Shown here one piece after another: positions 35,580 to 44,353 of a stretch of DNA of 64,000 nt. Made by a program: the position numbers and the translations under genes. The DNA is from Sinohyriopsis cumingii (taxonomy: Eukaryota; Mollusca; Bivalvia; Unionida; Unionidae). Location: NCBI GenBank assembly GCA_028554795.2, contig CM068824.1, forward strand, positions 157,402,789 through 157,466,788. Reading direction: 5' to 3'. Below the pieces are notes generated by a model. That model did not search any database. It saw only the letters and a program-made list of their open reading frames with translations, and was not told the DNA's origin. Every line of letters starts with the position of its first letter. Within the stretch, counting starts at the first letter, position 1.

Positions 35580-36132
35580 ATGGCCTTAAATGGTCACGAA
35601 AAACTCCTTTTGCTCAAAGCCTTGCGTTTTCATCTGGATACTTCTCGACCTCAACAGGAAAAAAAGATTCGTCAACTTTTAGCTACCCAAGACGTGTATG
35701 ACGATGTGTGTGTAGCTTGTGACTTACACCCCCATTGGACAGATGTTCGTGATTGGAAAAAAGGGGGTTTTGAGGCTTGGACCCAAGAAGTGGCCCAGTA
35801 TGCACAAGAGTTGTTCAAGGAAAAAAGTTACTTTTCAACCTGTGTTAGTGACGGTGCCAGAAGAACCCGTCACCGAGAACAACCACTCGTTTCAGGACAG
35901 GACTGTCATGGACATGCCTGAAAGGTCATTCCGGGAGGACACTTGTGTGACAATACCTCATGTAGAGACTGTAAGAACATTACACACTGTCCCTAGGACA
36001 TCTTGGTTACCCAAAACATGTTGTACAGAGACTTGTTTATATTCCACTTTGATCGTTTTAATGTGTTTTTTATTCCTGTACATCACTATTTGGGTTTTAT
36101 GTATTTTTGTCTTTCGTGTTGTTCATATTTGA
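35580..36132 (+). pseudogene. Putative single-pass membrane protein split by a frame change at an A-run
   Basis: The first frame (35580-35921, from MALNGHEKLLLLKALRFHLD) is helical and ends soon after a run of six A (35821-35826). The second frame, in phase from 35821 to the stop at 36132, continues with VTFQPVLVTVPEEPV and ends in a hydrophobic segment (STLIVLMCFLFLYITIWVL) that would span a membrane. An AATAAA (36140-36145) follows the second stop. The arrangement suggests one gene of about 180 codons with a one-base insertion in the A-run. No family is recognised. Confidence 0.5.
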
Positions 36133-36139
36133 AACATTC

Positions 36140-36145
36140 AATAAA
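36140..36145 (+). terminator. Poly(A) signal
   Basis: AATAAA eight nt after the stop at 36132 and before the ATPase promoter. Confidence 0.6.
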
Positions 36146-36160
36146 CGTGTTCTGAAAAAG

Positions 36161-36168
36161 TATATAAA
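36161..36168 (+). promoter_or_regulatory. TATA box of the packaging ATPase gene
   Basis: TATATAAA, 47 nt before the ATG at 36215. Confidence 0.7.
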
Positions 36169-36214
36169 CTCTTGTCTTGTTTGTTTTCGTGTCACAAGTG
36201 ACATTTCTCACACT

Positions 36215-36958
36215 ATGGCTACCTCTACTGTCTCTGCTCCCTCTTCCTCTACTGTCAAAGTCATCGACGAACACTTAGATCGTACCAGTTGGGAGGCTTT
36301 GTATCTTCGCCATCCCTTTAACATGCTCATTGCTGGACCTAGCGGTTCAGGCAAAACCGAATTCGTCAAACGTTTGATCGAACAAAAACATCATTTGATC
36401 GATCGGCCACCTCAACGGATCGTGTGGTGTTACAAAGAGTGGCAATCGGCGTACAACCTCTTGCGAGAAAGTCAAGGCGATTCCATCGTGTTTGTGGAAG
36501 GCATTCCTAAAGAAGACGACGGCATCGTCTCTGACTCCCGTCAAACCCATTTGGTCATTTTCGACGACATGTTAGGAGAAGACGAAGAAGAAATTAAATT
36601 GTGGTTCACGCGCAAAGGGCATCACCGTAATGCCAGTGTCGTTTACATCACCCAAAATTTGTTTCAACAAAGTAAAGCCCATCGCACCATCAGTCTCAAT
36701 GCGCATTACGTGGTCTTGTTTAAAAGCCCTCGAGATAAATCGCAAGTACAAGTCTTAGCCAAACAGTTAGGAACGCCTTGGCTGACTCAGGCGTACGACG
36801 ATGCCACTCAAACGCCACACGCCTATTTACTCGTCGATTTGAAACCTACGACTCCCGAGGATTTGCGATTTCGTACCCACTTGTTTCACCACTGGTGCCA
36901 AGACGGAGGGCCTGTCCTGTACACGTCTCCGTCCTCGACTTCATTTCACGCCACATAA
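36215..36958 (+). CDS. Genome-packaging ATPase (FtsK/HerA-type), 247 aa
   Basis: Walker A GPSGSGKTE is at residues 41-49. Walker B LVIFDDML is at 113-120, and a sensor-like VVYITQNLF at 142-150. This is the A32-like packaging ATPase found in Polintons, virophages and related dsDNA viruses, which pumps DNA into the capsid. The start at 36215 is the first ATG after the TATA box; an earlier in-frame ATG at 36107 lies upstream of the TATA box. The length is normal for the Polinton family and the frame is intact. Confidence 0.95.
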   Translation: MATSTVSAPSSSTVKVIDEHLDRTSWEALYLRHPFNMLIAGPSGSGKTEFVKRLIEQKHHLIDRPPQRIVWCYKEWQSAYNLLRESQGDSIVFVEGIPKEDDGIVSDSRQTHLVIFDDMLGEDEEEIKLWFTRKGHHRNASVVYITQNLFQQSKAHRTISLNAHYVVLFKSPRDKSQVQVLAKQLGTPWLTQAYDDATQTPHAYLLVDLKPTTPEDLRFRTHLFHHWCQDGGPVLYTSPSSTSFHAT

Positions 36959-36966
36959 AAAAAATC

Positions 36967-36973
36967 TATAAAA
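36967..36973 (+). promoter_or_regulatory. TATA box of the 37014 gene
   Basis: TATAAAA, 41 nt before the ATG at 37014. Confidence 0.65.
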
Positions 36974-37013
36974 ACCTCAGAACCTTTTCGTCTGTCTCAC
37001 ACACAGTGTGAAC

Positions 37014-37964
37014 ATGACGTCCCTTCAGTCGCATCTTCCCGTCAAATTGATTCGTGCCTTGTATGGCATCAGTCGAGAAAAAAATCCACAAACACGAGCT
37101 CGTGTCTTAGAAGCTAGTCTCAAAGAAGTCTTACGATGGTTCACGGTGACGACACGTCAAATACTCCAAGGAATCATTCAGATTCCTCATCAAACCAAAC
37201 GCTTTTTCGATCGAAACAAAGTCGCTTTGGTCCAACTGGCCGATCCCCGCATCGACACTCAAACCAAAAAACAAATCATTTTGAAACCTGGAGGGAGCGG
37301 TACTCTAGGAGGGGTCATCATTCGCTCTCTCTTAAGATGGGATCCTAATGCCCCCAAAGTTATACCCAAGACAAAAGTCCAACGAAGTCCCAAGAAGAAA
37401 AAGTAAAAGACCAGGTCCCCAAGGAGAACTTCTCCAGTGGCGGGACCCTCCTCTTACCAGACACCACCCCGGAAAAAGAAAAGAAGCCCCCAGAAAAAGA
37501 AACAGAGAAAAAGTCCCCAGAAAAAGAAAAGTCCACAGAAGAAAACTAGTCGCAAGAGAGGCACTTAGGCCAGGACGCAACCTTACACTCGCAAACCACG
37601 ACCTGCCACGGCAGTGACTGCGTCTCCGGCATCCTCACGTTTATCCACTTCTCCGTTGATGACACCCAGAACTGAAGAGTACTTGGAGACGTTGATTACA
37701 CCAAGAACTTCTCCGTTGATGACCCCCAAAAGAACGTCCCCAGTGGCAGGACCCTCCAATTTAGTGGCAGTGGCTGCTGCTCACAAAGTACCTTCTCCTA
37801 AAATCAAAGTTCAAGAAAGATCGCAAATGTTACAAAGTTTACTGGATTTGTCCAAGCAAGAACTGGCTCGATTTAGTCCGTTACGTACCCCTGCACGACG
37901 TGTCATGCCTGTCCTCAAACTGATACGACGTAAAGACAATCAGTGGCGACGCGTTCCAGTATAA
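37014..37964 (+). pseudogene. Basic core-type virion protein, one frame broken by two stops
   Basis: The N-terminal domain (residues 1-130) has HLPVKLIRALYGISREKN and ends in a glycine-rich ILKPGGSGTLGGVII motif. The tail is highly basic and S/P/K-rich. TAA at 37404-37406 and TAG at 37566-37568 interrupt it, but the frame is continuous. A TSPVAGPS element occurs between the two stops and again beyond the second (near 37735), showing that both parts belonged to one protein of about 316 codons. The N-terminal part resembles the small conserved Polinton protein with a K-rich, glycine-rich C-terminus. The tail looks like a DNA-condensing core protein. If only the first part is translated, it is a 130-aa protein. 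Confidence 0.7.
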
Positions 37965-37967
37965 AAA
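37959..37967 (+). promoter_or_regulatory. TATA box of the 38024 gene
   Basis: TATAAAAAA overlaps the stop of the preceding gene, 57 nt before the ATG at 38024. Confidence 0.6.
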
Positions 37968-38023
37968 AGGCCTGTGACCAAGTAGGGTATCAGTGTTTTT
38001 TTGGTGCTCCTGAAGACTCAAAG

Positions 38024-38410
38024 ATGTCACCCTCCAGAAAACCCCAAGGAAAGAAAAGGAAAGGACTGCCACCACGTTTAGCCAAACATGGGGACATGTT
38101 ATCTGTCCTGTCCAAAGCTTCTCCACCCCTACGAAAAAAACTCATTCAAACAGCCTCCAAAGAGGTCATCGATACCGTGTGAGAATGTTGTTTGAACGTC
38201 TTGAAAGGCACGATCCCTTTGTCCAAACACCAGAAACAATGCTTAAGCAAATATCGTCACGTTCTTCGCCAAATGGTTCGAAAGAAAACTCCCATTCGTC
38301 AAAAAAAGAAGATGTTAGTGCAACGTGGAGGCATTTTACCTCTCTTGTTAGGCCCCATACTGAAAGGAGTCTTGGGAACCATGTTGGGAGGACTAGTGGG
38401 AGCAAGATAA
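38024..38410 (+). pseudogene. Small conserved Polinton protein (basic, glycine-rich C-terminus), one in-frame stop
   Basis: Residues 1-52 are basic (MSPSRKPQGKKRKGLPPRLA) and end at a TGA (38180-38182). The same frame continues with LNVLKGTIPLSKHQKQCL, a K-rich helix, and then MLVQRGGILPLLLGP with a hydrophobic end. The LNVLKGxIPLS...K..L..QRGG pattern is that of a short protein present in most Polintons, probably a virion or core component. The total is 128 codons. The stop splits the conserved core, so the gene is likely inactive. Confidence 0.75.
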
Positions 38411-38415
38411 AAAGG
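38406..38415 (+). promoter_or_regulatory. TATA-like box of the 38460 gene
   Basis: gataaaaagg, about 50 nt before the ATG at 38460. Confidence 0.5.
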
Positions 38416-38459
38416 CCTTCGGAAGTCCCAAGATCTCAGAATCGACCCCTGACAACCCC

Positions 38460-39089
38460 ATGGAAGGACGAAAACTAGCTTTAGTGCCTTACAAACGATG
38501 GATGGAATACCATCGGTGGCAAGAACAACGCACCCCGCATTTACCTCCCAATCCCAATTTGAGCGAAATGTCCCAGTTACAACACGAATTGCAGTCCTTA
38601 ATGGATCGCCAAGATTTGTCCGAAACAGAAAAATCACAAAAGTACGGTCAACTCTTGCAACGACTGCAACTCTTTCACCAGAAAGCTTTAGACGAAACAG
38701 CTCTGCCCACTCTGAAAGATTTTAAGACATTGATGAAAAGTTCAGCACCAGTACCAGTACCAGTACCAGTCCCACCACTACCAGTGACCAAGACAGAAAA
38801 AGGAAAAGAAGAAGAAGAAGAAGGGTTTCAAACTCCACCAGAAAAAGTACGCAAGTTAACAACACCACCTACCTCCAGAATTGGATGGATTAAAAAGATG
38901 ATGGCCACCCCTTCTTCATCACAAGAGAAAAAGAAAGTGAAGACAAAAGTGAAACAAGAACCGATATCCCCCGCTCAGACATCCTCCTCTTCAACACCTA
39001 TTGCCGGTCGCACACGCAAAGCATTGCAATCCAAGAAAATACCCCAAGAGAAAAAGATTAGCATCCTACAAGAGTGGGTGTCTTATTAA
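38460..39089 (+). CDS. Conserved Polinton protein of the LVPY type, 209 aa
   Basis: The N-terminus MEGRKLALVPYKRWMEYHRW has the K-x-x-LVP start seen in a Polinton protein usually encoded just before the integrase. A helical segment (SLMDRQDLSETEKSQKYGQL, about 47-66; then LLQRLQLF) follows. A PV-repeat linker (PVPVPVPVPPLPV, about 97-109) leads to a basic tail rich in K, S and P. The function is unknown; it is probably virion-associated. The frame is intact and ends 17 nt before the integrase ATG. Confidence 0.75.
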   Translation: MEGRKLALVPYKRWMEYHRWQEQRTPHLPPNPNLSEMSQLQHELQSLMDRQDLSETEKSQKYGQLLQRLQLFHQKALDETALPTLKDFKTLMKSSAPVPVPVPVPPLPVTKTEKGKEEEEEGFQTPPEKVRKLTTPPTSRIGWIKKMMATPSSSQEKKKVKTKVKQEPISPAQTSSSSTPIAGRTRKALQSKKIPQEKKISILQEWVSY

Positions 39090-39106
39090 CACACAAACAC
39101 AAAAAA

Positions 39107-40405
39107 ATGGAAAAAGTCTTATCCAGCATTTACTACGATCCCTCGCATCCTGCAGGTTACGCAGGAGTTCAAAAATTGTATCATACTGCCAAAACGCGAC
39201 TGAAAAGTCTCCGTTTACCTCAAGTGCAACGATGGTTACAAGAACAAGCTACCTACACTTTACACAAACCCATTCGACGCAAGTTTGCCAGAAGTCGCAC
39301 CCGAGTGGAAGGCATCGATCATCAATGGCAAGCCGATTTAGCCGATGTCTCTCATTTGGCCAGCTACAATCGTGGCTACAAATATTTGTTTTGTGTCATC
39401 GACGTCTTTTCCAAATTTGCCTGGGTCGTGCCCTTGACTTCCAAATCGAGCAGCGAGTTAGTGCGAGCCCTGCAACGGGTGCTGAAACAAAGCGGTCGTC
39501 ACCCTCTTCGATGGCAAACGGACAAAGGTACCGAATTTCTGAACCAAGCTTTCCAAAAAGAATTAAAGAAACGTGACATTCATTTTTTTACCACCGAGAA
39601 TCCGGAAACCAAAGTCAGCATTGTGGAACGTTTTCAACGCACTTTGAAAGAACGCATGTGGAAATATTTTACGCATCACCACACTCTGAAGTACATCGAC
39701 ATCTTACCGCACCTGGTGCAAGCGTACAACCAATCTTACCATCGAAGCATCGGACGTGCCCCGCAAGACGTGACTCCCGAGAACGAAGTGTTGGTGTTTG
39801 AGCGCCTGTTTGGTACGTCCCCGACGAGGGCTGTCCCCAAGAAAAGTGGTGAGTTGGCCGTAGGAGATTGGGTGCGCATTGGCAAAACCAAACGCACTTT
39901 CGACAAAGGTTACTTACCTAACTGGACAACCGAATTGTTTCGTGTCACTGGACGAGTGCATGGCCGTCATCCTGCCGTCTATAAATTGAAAGACATGAAC
40001 GGAGAAGTGCTCAAAGGAACGTTTTATTTGCCCGAGTTACAACGTGTCACCAAAAAAGAAGACGACGTGTACGACATAGAAAGCATTCTCGAACGCAGAA
40101 CCCGTAAAGTGGGCAAACGACGTGTCAAAGAAGTCAAAGTACGTTGGAAAGGATATCCACCCAGTCTCGATTCTTGGATCGACGCTTCGCAAGTCATCGA
40201 CTATAAAAAGAAGAGACCATCATGCCTTTTGACACAGACGCAGCTACGTCGACCACTCCTTCTTCACCTAGTTCTTCTGTGCAAGATTTACAAAAACAAC
40301 CCTTGTGGGTGTGGTGTGGAGAACGTGTGCCTAAAAGGCAAATCGTCTTTTTCTGCCAAATCTTCGTGGTGTATTGTGTCATCGGGGCAGCCATCGCCAA
40401 TTTGA
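39107..40405 (+). CDS. int: Retroviral-type integrase with chromodomain, 432 aa
   Basis: The catalytic core shows D77 (HQWQADLAD), D139 (WQTDKGTEF) and E174 (KVSIVERFQRTL), a DD(34)E triad. GDWVRIGKTKRTFDKGY (about 252) begins an SH3-like C-terminal region. A chromodomain follows at about 320-365 (YDIESILERR, VKVRWKGY, DSWIDASQVI). This enzyme inserts the element, giving 6-bp target duplications, and the chromodomain may guide it to chromatin marks. The start at 39107 is used because the earlier in-frame codons overlap the previous gene. The last 60 or so residues, after the chromodomain, are unlike the rest and overlap the next gene by 184 nt. The original stop has probably been lost. Confidence 0.95.
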   Translation: MEKVLSSIYYDPSHPAGYAGVQKLYHTAKTRLKSLRLPQVQRWLQEQATYTLHKPIRRKFARSRTRVEGIDHQWQADLADVSHLASYNRGYKYLFCVIDVFSKFAWVVPLTSKSSSELVRALQRVLKQSGRHPLRWQTDKGTEFLNQAFQKELKKRDIHFFTTENPETKVSIVERFQRTLKERMWKYFTHHHTLKYIDILPHLVQAYNQSYHRSIGRAPQDVTPENEVLVFERLFGTSPTRAVPKKSGELAVGDWVRIGKTKRTFDKGYLPNWTTELFRVTGRVHGRHPAVYKLKDMNGEVLKGTFYLPELQRVTKKEDDVYDIESILERRTRKVGKRRVKEVKVRWKGYPPSLDSWIDASQVIDYKKKRPSCLLTQTQLRRPLLLHLVLLCKIYKNNPCGCGVENVCLKGKSSFSAKSSWCIVSSGQPSPI

Positions 40406-40626
40406 GTTTGCAACAAGGAGACAAACAATTGTGGACCATTTTATTGAGCAGTTGCGTCGGTTACCTGCTTCCCAATCCCTCCCTGAAATTCTCTTCCAAC
40501 GGGAACCTTGTGTCCCGTGCCAGTGCCAGTCACCACTCCAACCACAACCTGAACCCCATTTTGGGCGGAGACACGCCTCTGACGTCCACTAACCCCTCGG
40601 ACAGCCACAGAACTCTGGAATTATGA
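40222..40626 (+). CDS. Conserved Polinton transmembrane protein, 134 aa
   Basis: The N-terminus is polar and S/T-rich. Two hydrophobic segments follow: QIVFFCQIFVVYCVIGAAIA (about 40-60) and LWTILLSSCVGYLLP (about 70-84). The C-terminal tail is polar. The QIVFFCQ...NLSL...LWTxLLSSCxGYLLPNP pattern is shared by membrane proteins in most Polintons, just upstream of the penton gene. A recognisable remnant of the same gene is at 54050-54378. The role is unknown, possibly envelope or entry related. The frame is intact and overlaps the penton start by 4 nt (ATGA). Confidence 0.85.
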   Translation: MPFDTDAATSTTPSSPSSSVQDLQKQPLWVWCGERVPKRQIVFFCQIFVVYCVIGAAIANLSLQQGDKQLWTILLSSCVGYLLPNPSLKFSSNGNLVSRASASHHSNHNLNPILGGDTPLTSTNPSDSHRTLEL

Positions 40627-41550
40627 GTCACCAAAACCAATTTTACTTAACTTTACCCAGTGACAGTTCCATGGAGGTGTTTCCCCACAACACGTTGTGC
40701 TGTTACACGGCCAAATTACCTCAAGCCATCCCCTTAGATCACGAAACCCATTGGGAAGTGGCTTTAGTGGAAATCATTCACCCGACCCAAGTCCTCAATG
40801 TTCTTCCCAATCAAAATTTTTTTGATGTGGAAGTTCATGACGAGCAAGTGCAAGAGTACTTGGATAAGAATACCAAATATGACAAGAAAACCCGTACACA
40901 AAACCAAAAGTGGACCTACCACTTGTTCATTCCCCCAGGCTATTATTTTAGTGGTCAACATTTGGTCAGCACCATAGCCACCAGGTTTAATAGCGTGTTT
41001 CTGAAAGCTTTGGAGAGTGTCAGAAAAAGTGTCACCATGGAATACCACAAAGCAGCTCGTCGCTTCTCGATGAGATTTGACGGGAGTAAAATCCTGTCCA
41101 TTTTATTTTGTCCTGAATTGTATGACATGTTGGGCGGAGACATGAACATGAGAATGGTCATGATGAAGAAAAACGAATTACCCATCGTTTACGACAACGA
41201 GTCATTTATCAAGTTATTTTGTACCCCGGTAGAACTGAACCAAGGATTGAATTTGATGTTCGTGTATTCCGATGTGGTGGAGTACAACGTGGTGGTGACA
41301 CACCTCCGTGCCGTTACTGCGTGTCATTCCTTTCAAAGTGGATTCTGCCACGAACGCTAACGAGGAAGGTGGAAACACTTATCACGTCCACCGCGAATTT
41401 GTACATCCTCACTATTTGCCTGTCAGCAAGTCGTATTTGGACACGGTCAACATTACTATAAAAGGAGATTTGGGACAAAATATTCCATTCACCAAAGGAA
41501 AAGTCACGGTGAAACTCCATTTTCGAAAACGGTTCTCTCACGATTCGTAA
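40623..41550 (+). pseudogene. Penton-like minor capsid protein, frameshifted near the C-terminus
   Basis: The first frame (40623-41360) begins MSHQNQFYLTLPSDSSMEVF and carries the minor capsid pattern (WEVALVEIIHP about 41, FIPPGYYFS about 102, ELNQGLNLMFVYSDVVE about 205). The last domain strand is in another frame, ending at 41550: PLLRVIPFKV and then FVHPHYLPVSKSYL and GKVTVKLHF. This block should follow VYSDVVE directly, so one or more indels near 41290-41310 broke the gene. Penton-like single-jelly-roll proteins form the five-fold vertices of Polinton capsids. The truncated product would lack its final beta strands. Confidence 0.9.
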
Positions 41551-41553
41551 GTC

Positions 41554-41970
41554 ATGTATCCAGTGTACCGAGGGGTTGCTCGACAGAGAGGACACGGTTT
41601 AGGAGATATGTTAAAATCGGCCTTTCGTTCCGTGGCCCCGGTGTTGAAACCGATGGTGACACGCGGATTGCACGCCTTGAAAGATGCGGCACTGACACAA
41701 GGCAAAGAATTTCTCCAAAATGTCATCATCGACAAACAAAACCCTAAAGAAGCCTTCATGAGGGCAGGCAAAAATGTCTTGCTGCAAACGGGCAAAGACA
41801 TTTTGGGTCACCGAGAAACACCTATAAATGCCCTGCACGCATCCGAGTCAGGCATTCAGCAAGGACAAGGCAGAAAGAGACGACGAAGAAAATACCCTTT
41901 CACCAGACTTCAAGCGAGAAAGGCCAAGAAAAGAAGAACCGTTCGAGACTTAGACGTTTTCGATTATTGA
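41554..41970 (+). CDS. Conserved small Polinton virion protein, 138 aa
   Basis: MYPVYRGVARQRGHGLGDML is followed by a helical FRSVAPVLKPMVTRGLHAL segment (about 25-45), an acidic-to-neutral middle and a strongly basic tail (GRKRRRRKYPF, KAKKRRTVRD). The YRG-xxxxRGHGxGxxLxxxFRSxxPxLK start is a widely conserved motif of a Polinton gene lying between the two capsid genes. It is compared in the literature with adenoviral pVI-like minor proteins (my recollection). It lies four nt after the penton frame. A TATA box (41458-41464) sits about 95 nt upstream. Confidence 0.8.
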   Translation: MYPVYRGVARQRGHGLGDMLKSAFRSVAPVLKPMVTRGLHALKDAALTQGKEFLQNVIIDKQNPKEAFMRAGKNVLLQTGKDILGHRETPINALHASESGIQQGQGRKRRRRKYPFTRLQARKAKKRRTVRDLDVFDY

Positions 41971-41983
41971 GACACAGAGAAAA

Positions 41984-43285
41984 ATGATGCACCGAGAATC
42001 TTGCGCTTGCTCCAAGACGGAACTGGACCTGTTTGCCATGCCCCCCACGATGATGACCATGCAAGAATCCCAATGGGTGGAATTTCACCCCGTCTCCTCA
42101 CTGACCGATTCCGCTCCCATCGAGTTCGAAATCAAAGGACAGCCCGAAGATTACATCGATCTGAATAGCAGTTACTTGTACTTGAAAGTCAAAGTTCTAG
42201 ATAAGGATAATGGTGGAGTAGATGACACTGAGAATATAGCCCCCGTCAACAATTTCATGCATTCCTTGTTCAGCTCAGTGGACTTGTACTTGAATAACAA
42301 ACTGGTCAGCAGCAGCATGGATACTTACCCTTACCGTGCCTACCTAGAAAATCTCTTGACGTACGGAATAGATGCCAAGAACACTCATCTCAATGCTTGT
42401 GTGCTATGGGAACCTGACGAAGCGACCAAGTTTGACATAATAGATAAAGACAATGACGGCTTTGAGGAAAGACGAAACAAAATCCTAGATGGACAGAGTT
42501 TAGAACTGATGGATCGTTTGCATTTGGACATGTGGTTGCAAGAGAAATATTTGCTGAACGGGGTAAATATCCACTTGAGACTGAATCGCAGCAGTGCCGC
42601 TTTCCATTTGTTGGCTGATACTGCTGCTGACACTCCTAAAAGCAAAATCGAGGAGGCCAAACTCTACGTACGACGCGTGGAAGTGTTACCCAAAGTGGGA
42701 AACGACATCAGTCAGACGTTGAGCAGAACGACCGCCAAGTATCCGATACGTCGCGTGGAAGTGAAAACCTTCACCATTCCCAAGGGACAGCGATCCATGA
42801 TCGAAGATCATCTGTTCCAAGGACAGTTACCCAAACGTTTAATCCTTGGTATGGTTGAGAATTCAGCCTTCAACGGAGCCTTCGCTGAAAATCCTTTCCA
42901 CTTTCGACACTTTGACGTGTCCAAGATCGAGGTCAGTCGCGATGGCAAGACCTTGTGTACACGACCTTTCGAACCTGACTTTACCAAGAAGAATTACTTG
43001 AGATCGTACTTGTCCCTGTACGAAGCCACGGGCCAGTTAGGAACCAACACCAGTCACGGCATTACGTACGAGGATTATGCAGGAGGCTATGCTTTGTGGG
43101 CTTTCGATTTCACTCCTGACCAAGGCAGCGACGAGGGACATTTCCACCCTATAAAATTCGGCCAGATTCGTGTGGAACTTCAGCTTATTAATGCTCTACC
43201 ACACACGGTGAACGTCATCCTGTATGCCGAATTTGATAATACGATAGAAATCAACAGTTTGAGAGAAGTCATTCTAGATTACTAG
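41984..43285 (+). CDS. mcp: Major capsid protein, double jelly roll, 433 aa
   Basis: It forms the hexon-like capsomers of the Polinton particle. Diagnostic blocks in order are LDLFAMPP (about 14-21), QWVEFHPVSSLTDSAPIEF (about 30-48), YIDLNSSYLYLKVKV (about 57-71), PVNNFMHSLFSSVDLYLN (about 86-103), TYPYRAYLENLLTYG (about 112-126), NGAFAENPFHFRHFD (about 298-312), ITYEDYAGGYALWAFDFTPD (about 356-375) and ALPHTVNVILYAEFDN (about 408-423). The length is normal for the family. The frame is intact, with no stop or shift, although neighbouring genes are broken. Confidence 0.95.
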   Translation: MMHRESCACSKTELDLFAMPPTMMTMQESQWVEFHPVSSLTDSAPIEFEIKGQPEDYIDLNSSYLYLKVKVLDKDNGGVDDTENIAPVNNFMHSLFSSVDLYLNNKLVSSSMDTYPYRAYLENLLTYGIDAKNTHLNACVLWEPDEATKFDIIDKDNDGFEERRNKILDGQSLELMDRLHLDMWLQEKYLLNGVNIHLRLNRSSAAFHLLADTAADTPKSKIEEAKLYVRRVEVLPKVGNDISQTLSRTTAKYPIRRVEVKTFTIPKGQRSMIEDHLFQGQLPKRLILGMVENSAFNGAFAENPFHFRHFDVSKIEVSRDGKTLCTRPFEPDFTKKNYLRSYLSLYEATGQLGTNTSHGITYEDYAGGYALWAFDFTPDQGSDEGHFHPIKFGQIRVELQLINALPHTVNVILYAEFDNTIEINSLREVILDY

Positions 43286-43290
43286 AAGCC

Positions 43291-43779
43291 ATGGAAGACT
43301 GTTATCCCTCTTTACCTAGTGAAGAAACTTTGGACATGAAATGTGAGGAGACTGTGGAAGAAGAAGAAGAAGTGATCATGATGAAGTCAAGATGGCCAGA
43401 ACAAGAAGCCCATTTAGTCTCCTGTTTTGCCAAACACTTGGTGGAAAAAATGACGGAATTGATCAAGAAAAATTGTCATGGATGTCAAAACGATCATCCC
43501 AGTCAAATTCAACACGATAAATGCCTGATGTTGAGTCAAGAAGAAAAATTGGACGAGTATCTGGACGAAGCTTGGAGTCTCATCTCGAACAAAGACGTGT
43601 TGCATCAGTGGTATAAAGACTTGCGTGAACATTCATGTCCACCATTAACCACTCAAGAGATCCATCGTATCGAAGCTCTCCTGAATCAGAGTGAGGAAAC
43701 AGAACGAATAACCGTTTATTCGTCAGACATTTTCAAGCAAAAAGTCAGGATCGAATTGACAACTTATTATTACCTGTGA
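43291..43779 (+). CDS. Conserved Polinton protein with C-x2-C...HPSQ...H-x-C motif, 162 aa
   Basis: An acidic N-terminus (EETVEEEEEV) is followed by a helical middle. A small Cys/His cluster, CHGCQNDHPSQIQHDKCL (about 62-79), may bind zinc. The C-terminal half is helical and acidic. The CxGCxxDHPSQxxHxCLM pattern recurs in Polinton and adintovirus-like genomes next to the capsid or protease genes, from memory of the family. The function is unknown. The gene sits six nt after the major capsid gene and is probably co-expressed with it. Confidence 0.7.
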   Translation: MEDCYPSLPSEETLDMKCEETVEEEEEVIMMKSRWPEQEAHLVSCFAKHLVEKMTELIKKNCHGCQNDHPSQIQHDKCLMLSQEEKLDEYLDEAWSLISNKDVLHQWYKDLREHSCPPLTTQEIHRIEALLNQSEETERITVYSSDIFKQKVRIELTTYYYL

Positions 43780-43804
43780 AGAAGAAAAAAGCACACACAA
43801 ATCA

Positions 43805-44353
43805 ATGGATACCTGGGAACTTTATTACCTTTTGAACCACAGTTCGTATACGGCTTCTTGGAATCCTGTCGTCTGTGCTAAAGATGAACTCCCTCATCGC
43901 AAACCTAAAGACCATCAAGCTTACGTGATCAACATGGACGACAGTCATCTCCCAGGAACCCACTGGGTAGCCGTTTACTTTCCTCAAGAAGGATGTGTGG
44001 AATATTTCGATTCGTACGGATTGCCCCCTTTGGAAGACGATATCATCGACTTTATGAGAAGAAATGCTCAAACCACCCGATTCAATAATGTGAAATTACA
44101 AGGCACAGATTCCTTGGTGTGTGGACAGTACTGTGTGTATTTTCTGCATCATCGCAGCCTGGGCTATTCCTTAGAACATTTAGTGACTCATTTTGATCCT
44201 CGTTCTTCTTCAAGAAATGATGTGAAAGTAGATCGATGGTTTTGTGACCATTATGCTTATCTTTTGTCTCAAGCTAGGAAACGTAGTGTCCATCAATGGC
44301 CTAATGATTTTCAACAGTGGAAATCACAACGTTGTCAGCCCTGTTTAAAGTAG
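43805..44353 (+). CDS. Adenain-like maturation cysteine protease, 182 aa
   Basis: The catalytic set is visible: H53 (GTHWVAVYF), D69 (EYFDSYG), oxyanion Q99 (KLQGTDS) and nucleophile C106 (LVCGQYCVYF). The Q-to-C spacing of seven matches adenovirus protease. It belongs to the Ulp1/adenain (C5/C48) superfamily and would cleave virion precursor proteins. The frame is intact and of usual length. An AATAAA at 44463-44468 may end its transcript. A decayed homologue is recognisable at 60470-60860. Confidence 0.95.
   Translation: MDTWELYYLLNHSSYTASWNPVVCAKDELPHRKPKDHQAYVINMDDSHLPGTHWVAVYFPQEGCVEYFDSYGLPPLEDDIIDFMRRNAQTTRFNNVKLQGTDSLVCGQYCVYFLHHRSLGYSLEHLVTHFDPRSSSRNDVKVDRWFCDHYAYLLSQARKRSVHQWPNDFQQWKSQRCQPCLK

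Noticed and set aside
37332-37617. Overlapping basic frames on both strands in the core-protein gene
   Set aside because: They are shadows of the S/P/K-rich tail, whose true frame is shown by the repeated TSPVAGPS motif on both sides of the second stop.
40194-40210. TATA box for the transmembrane-protein gene (tataaaaag)
   Set aside because: It lies only 14 nt before the ATG and is fully explained as integrase codons (DYKKK).
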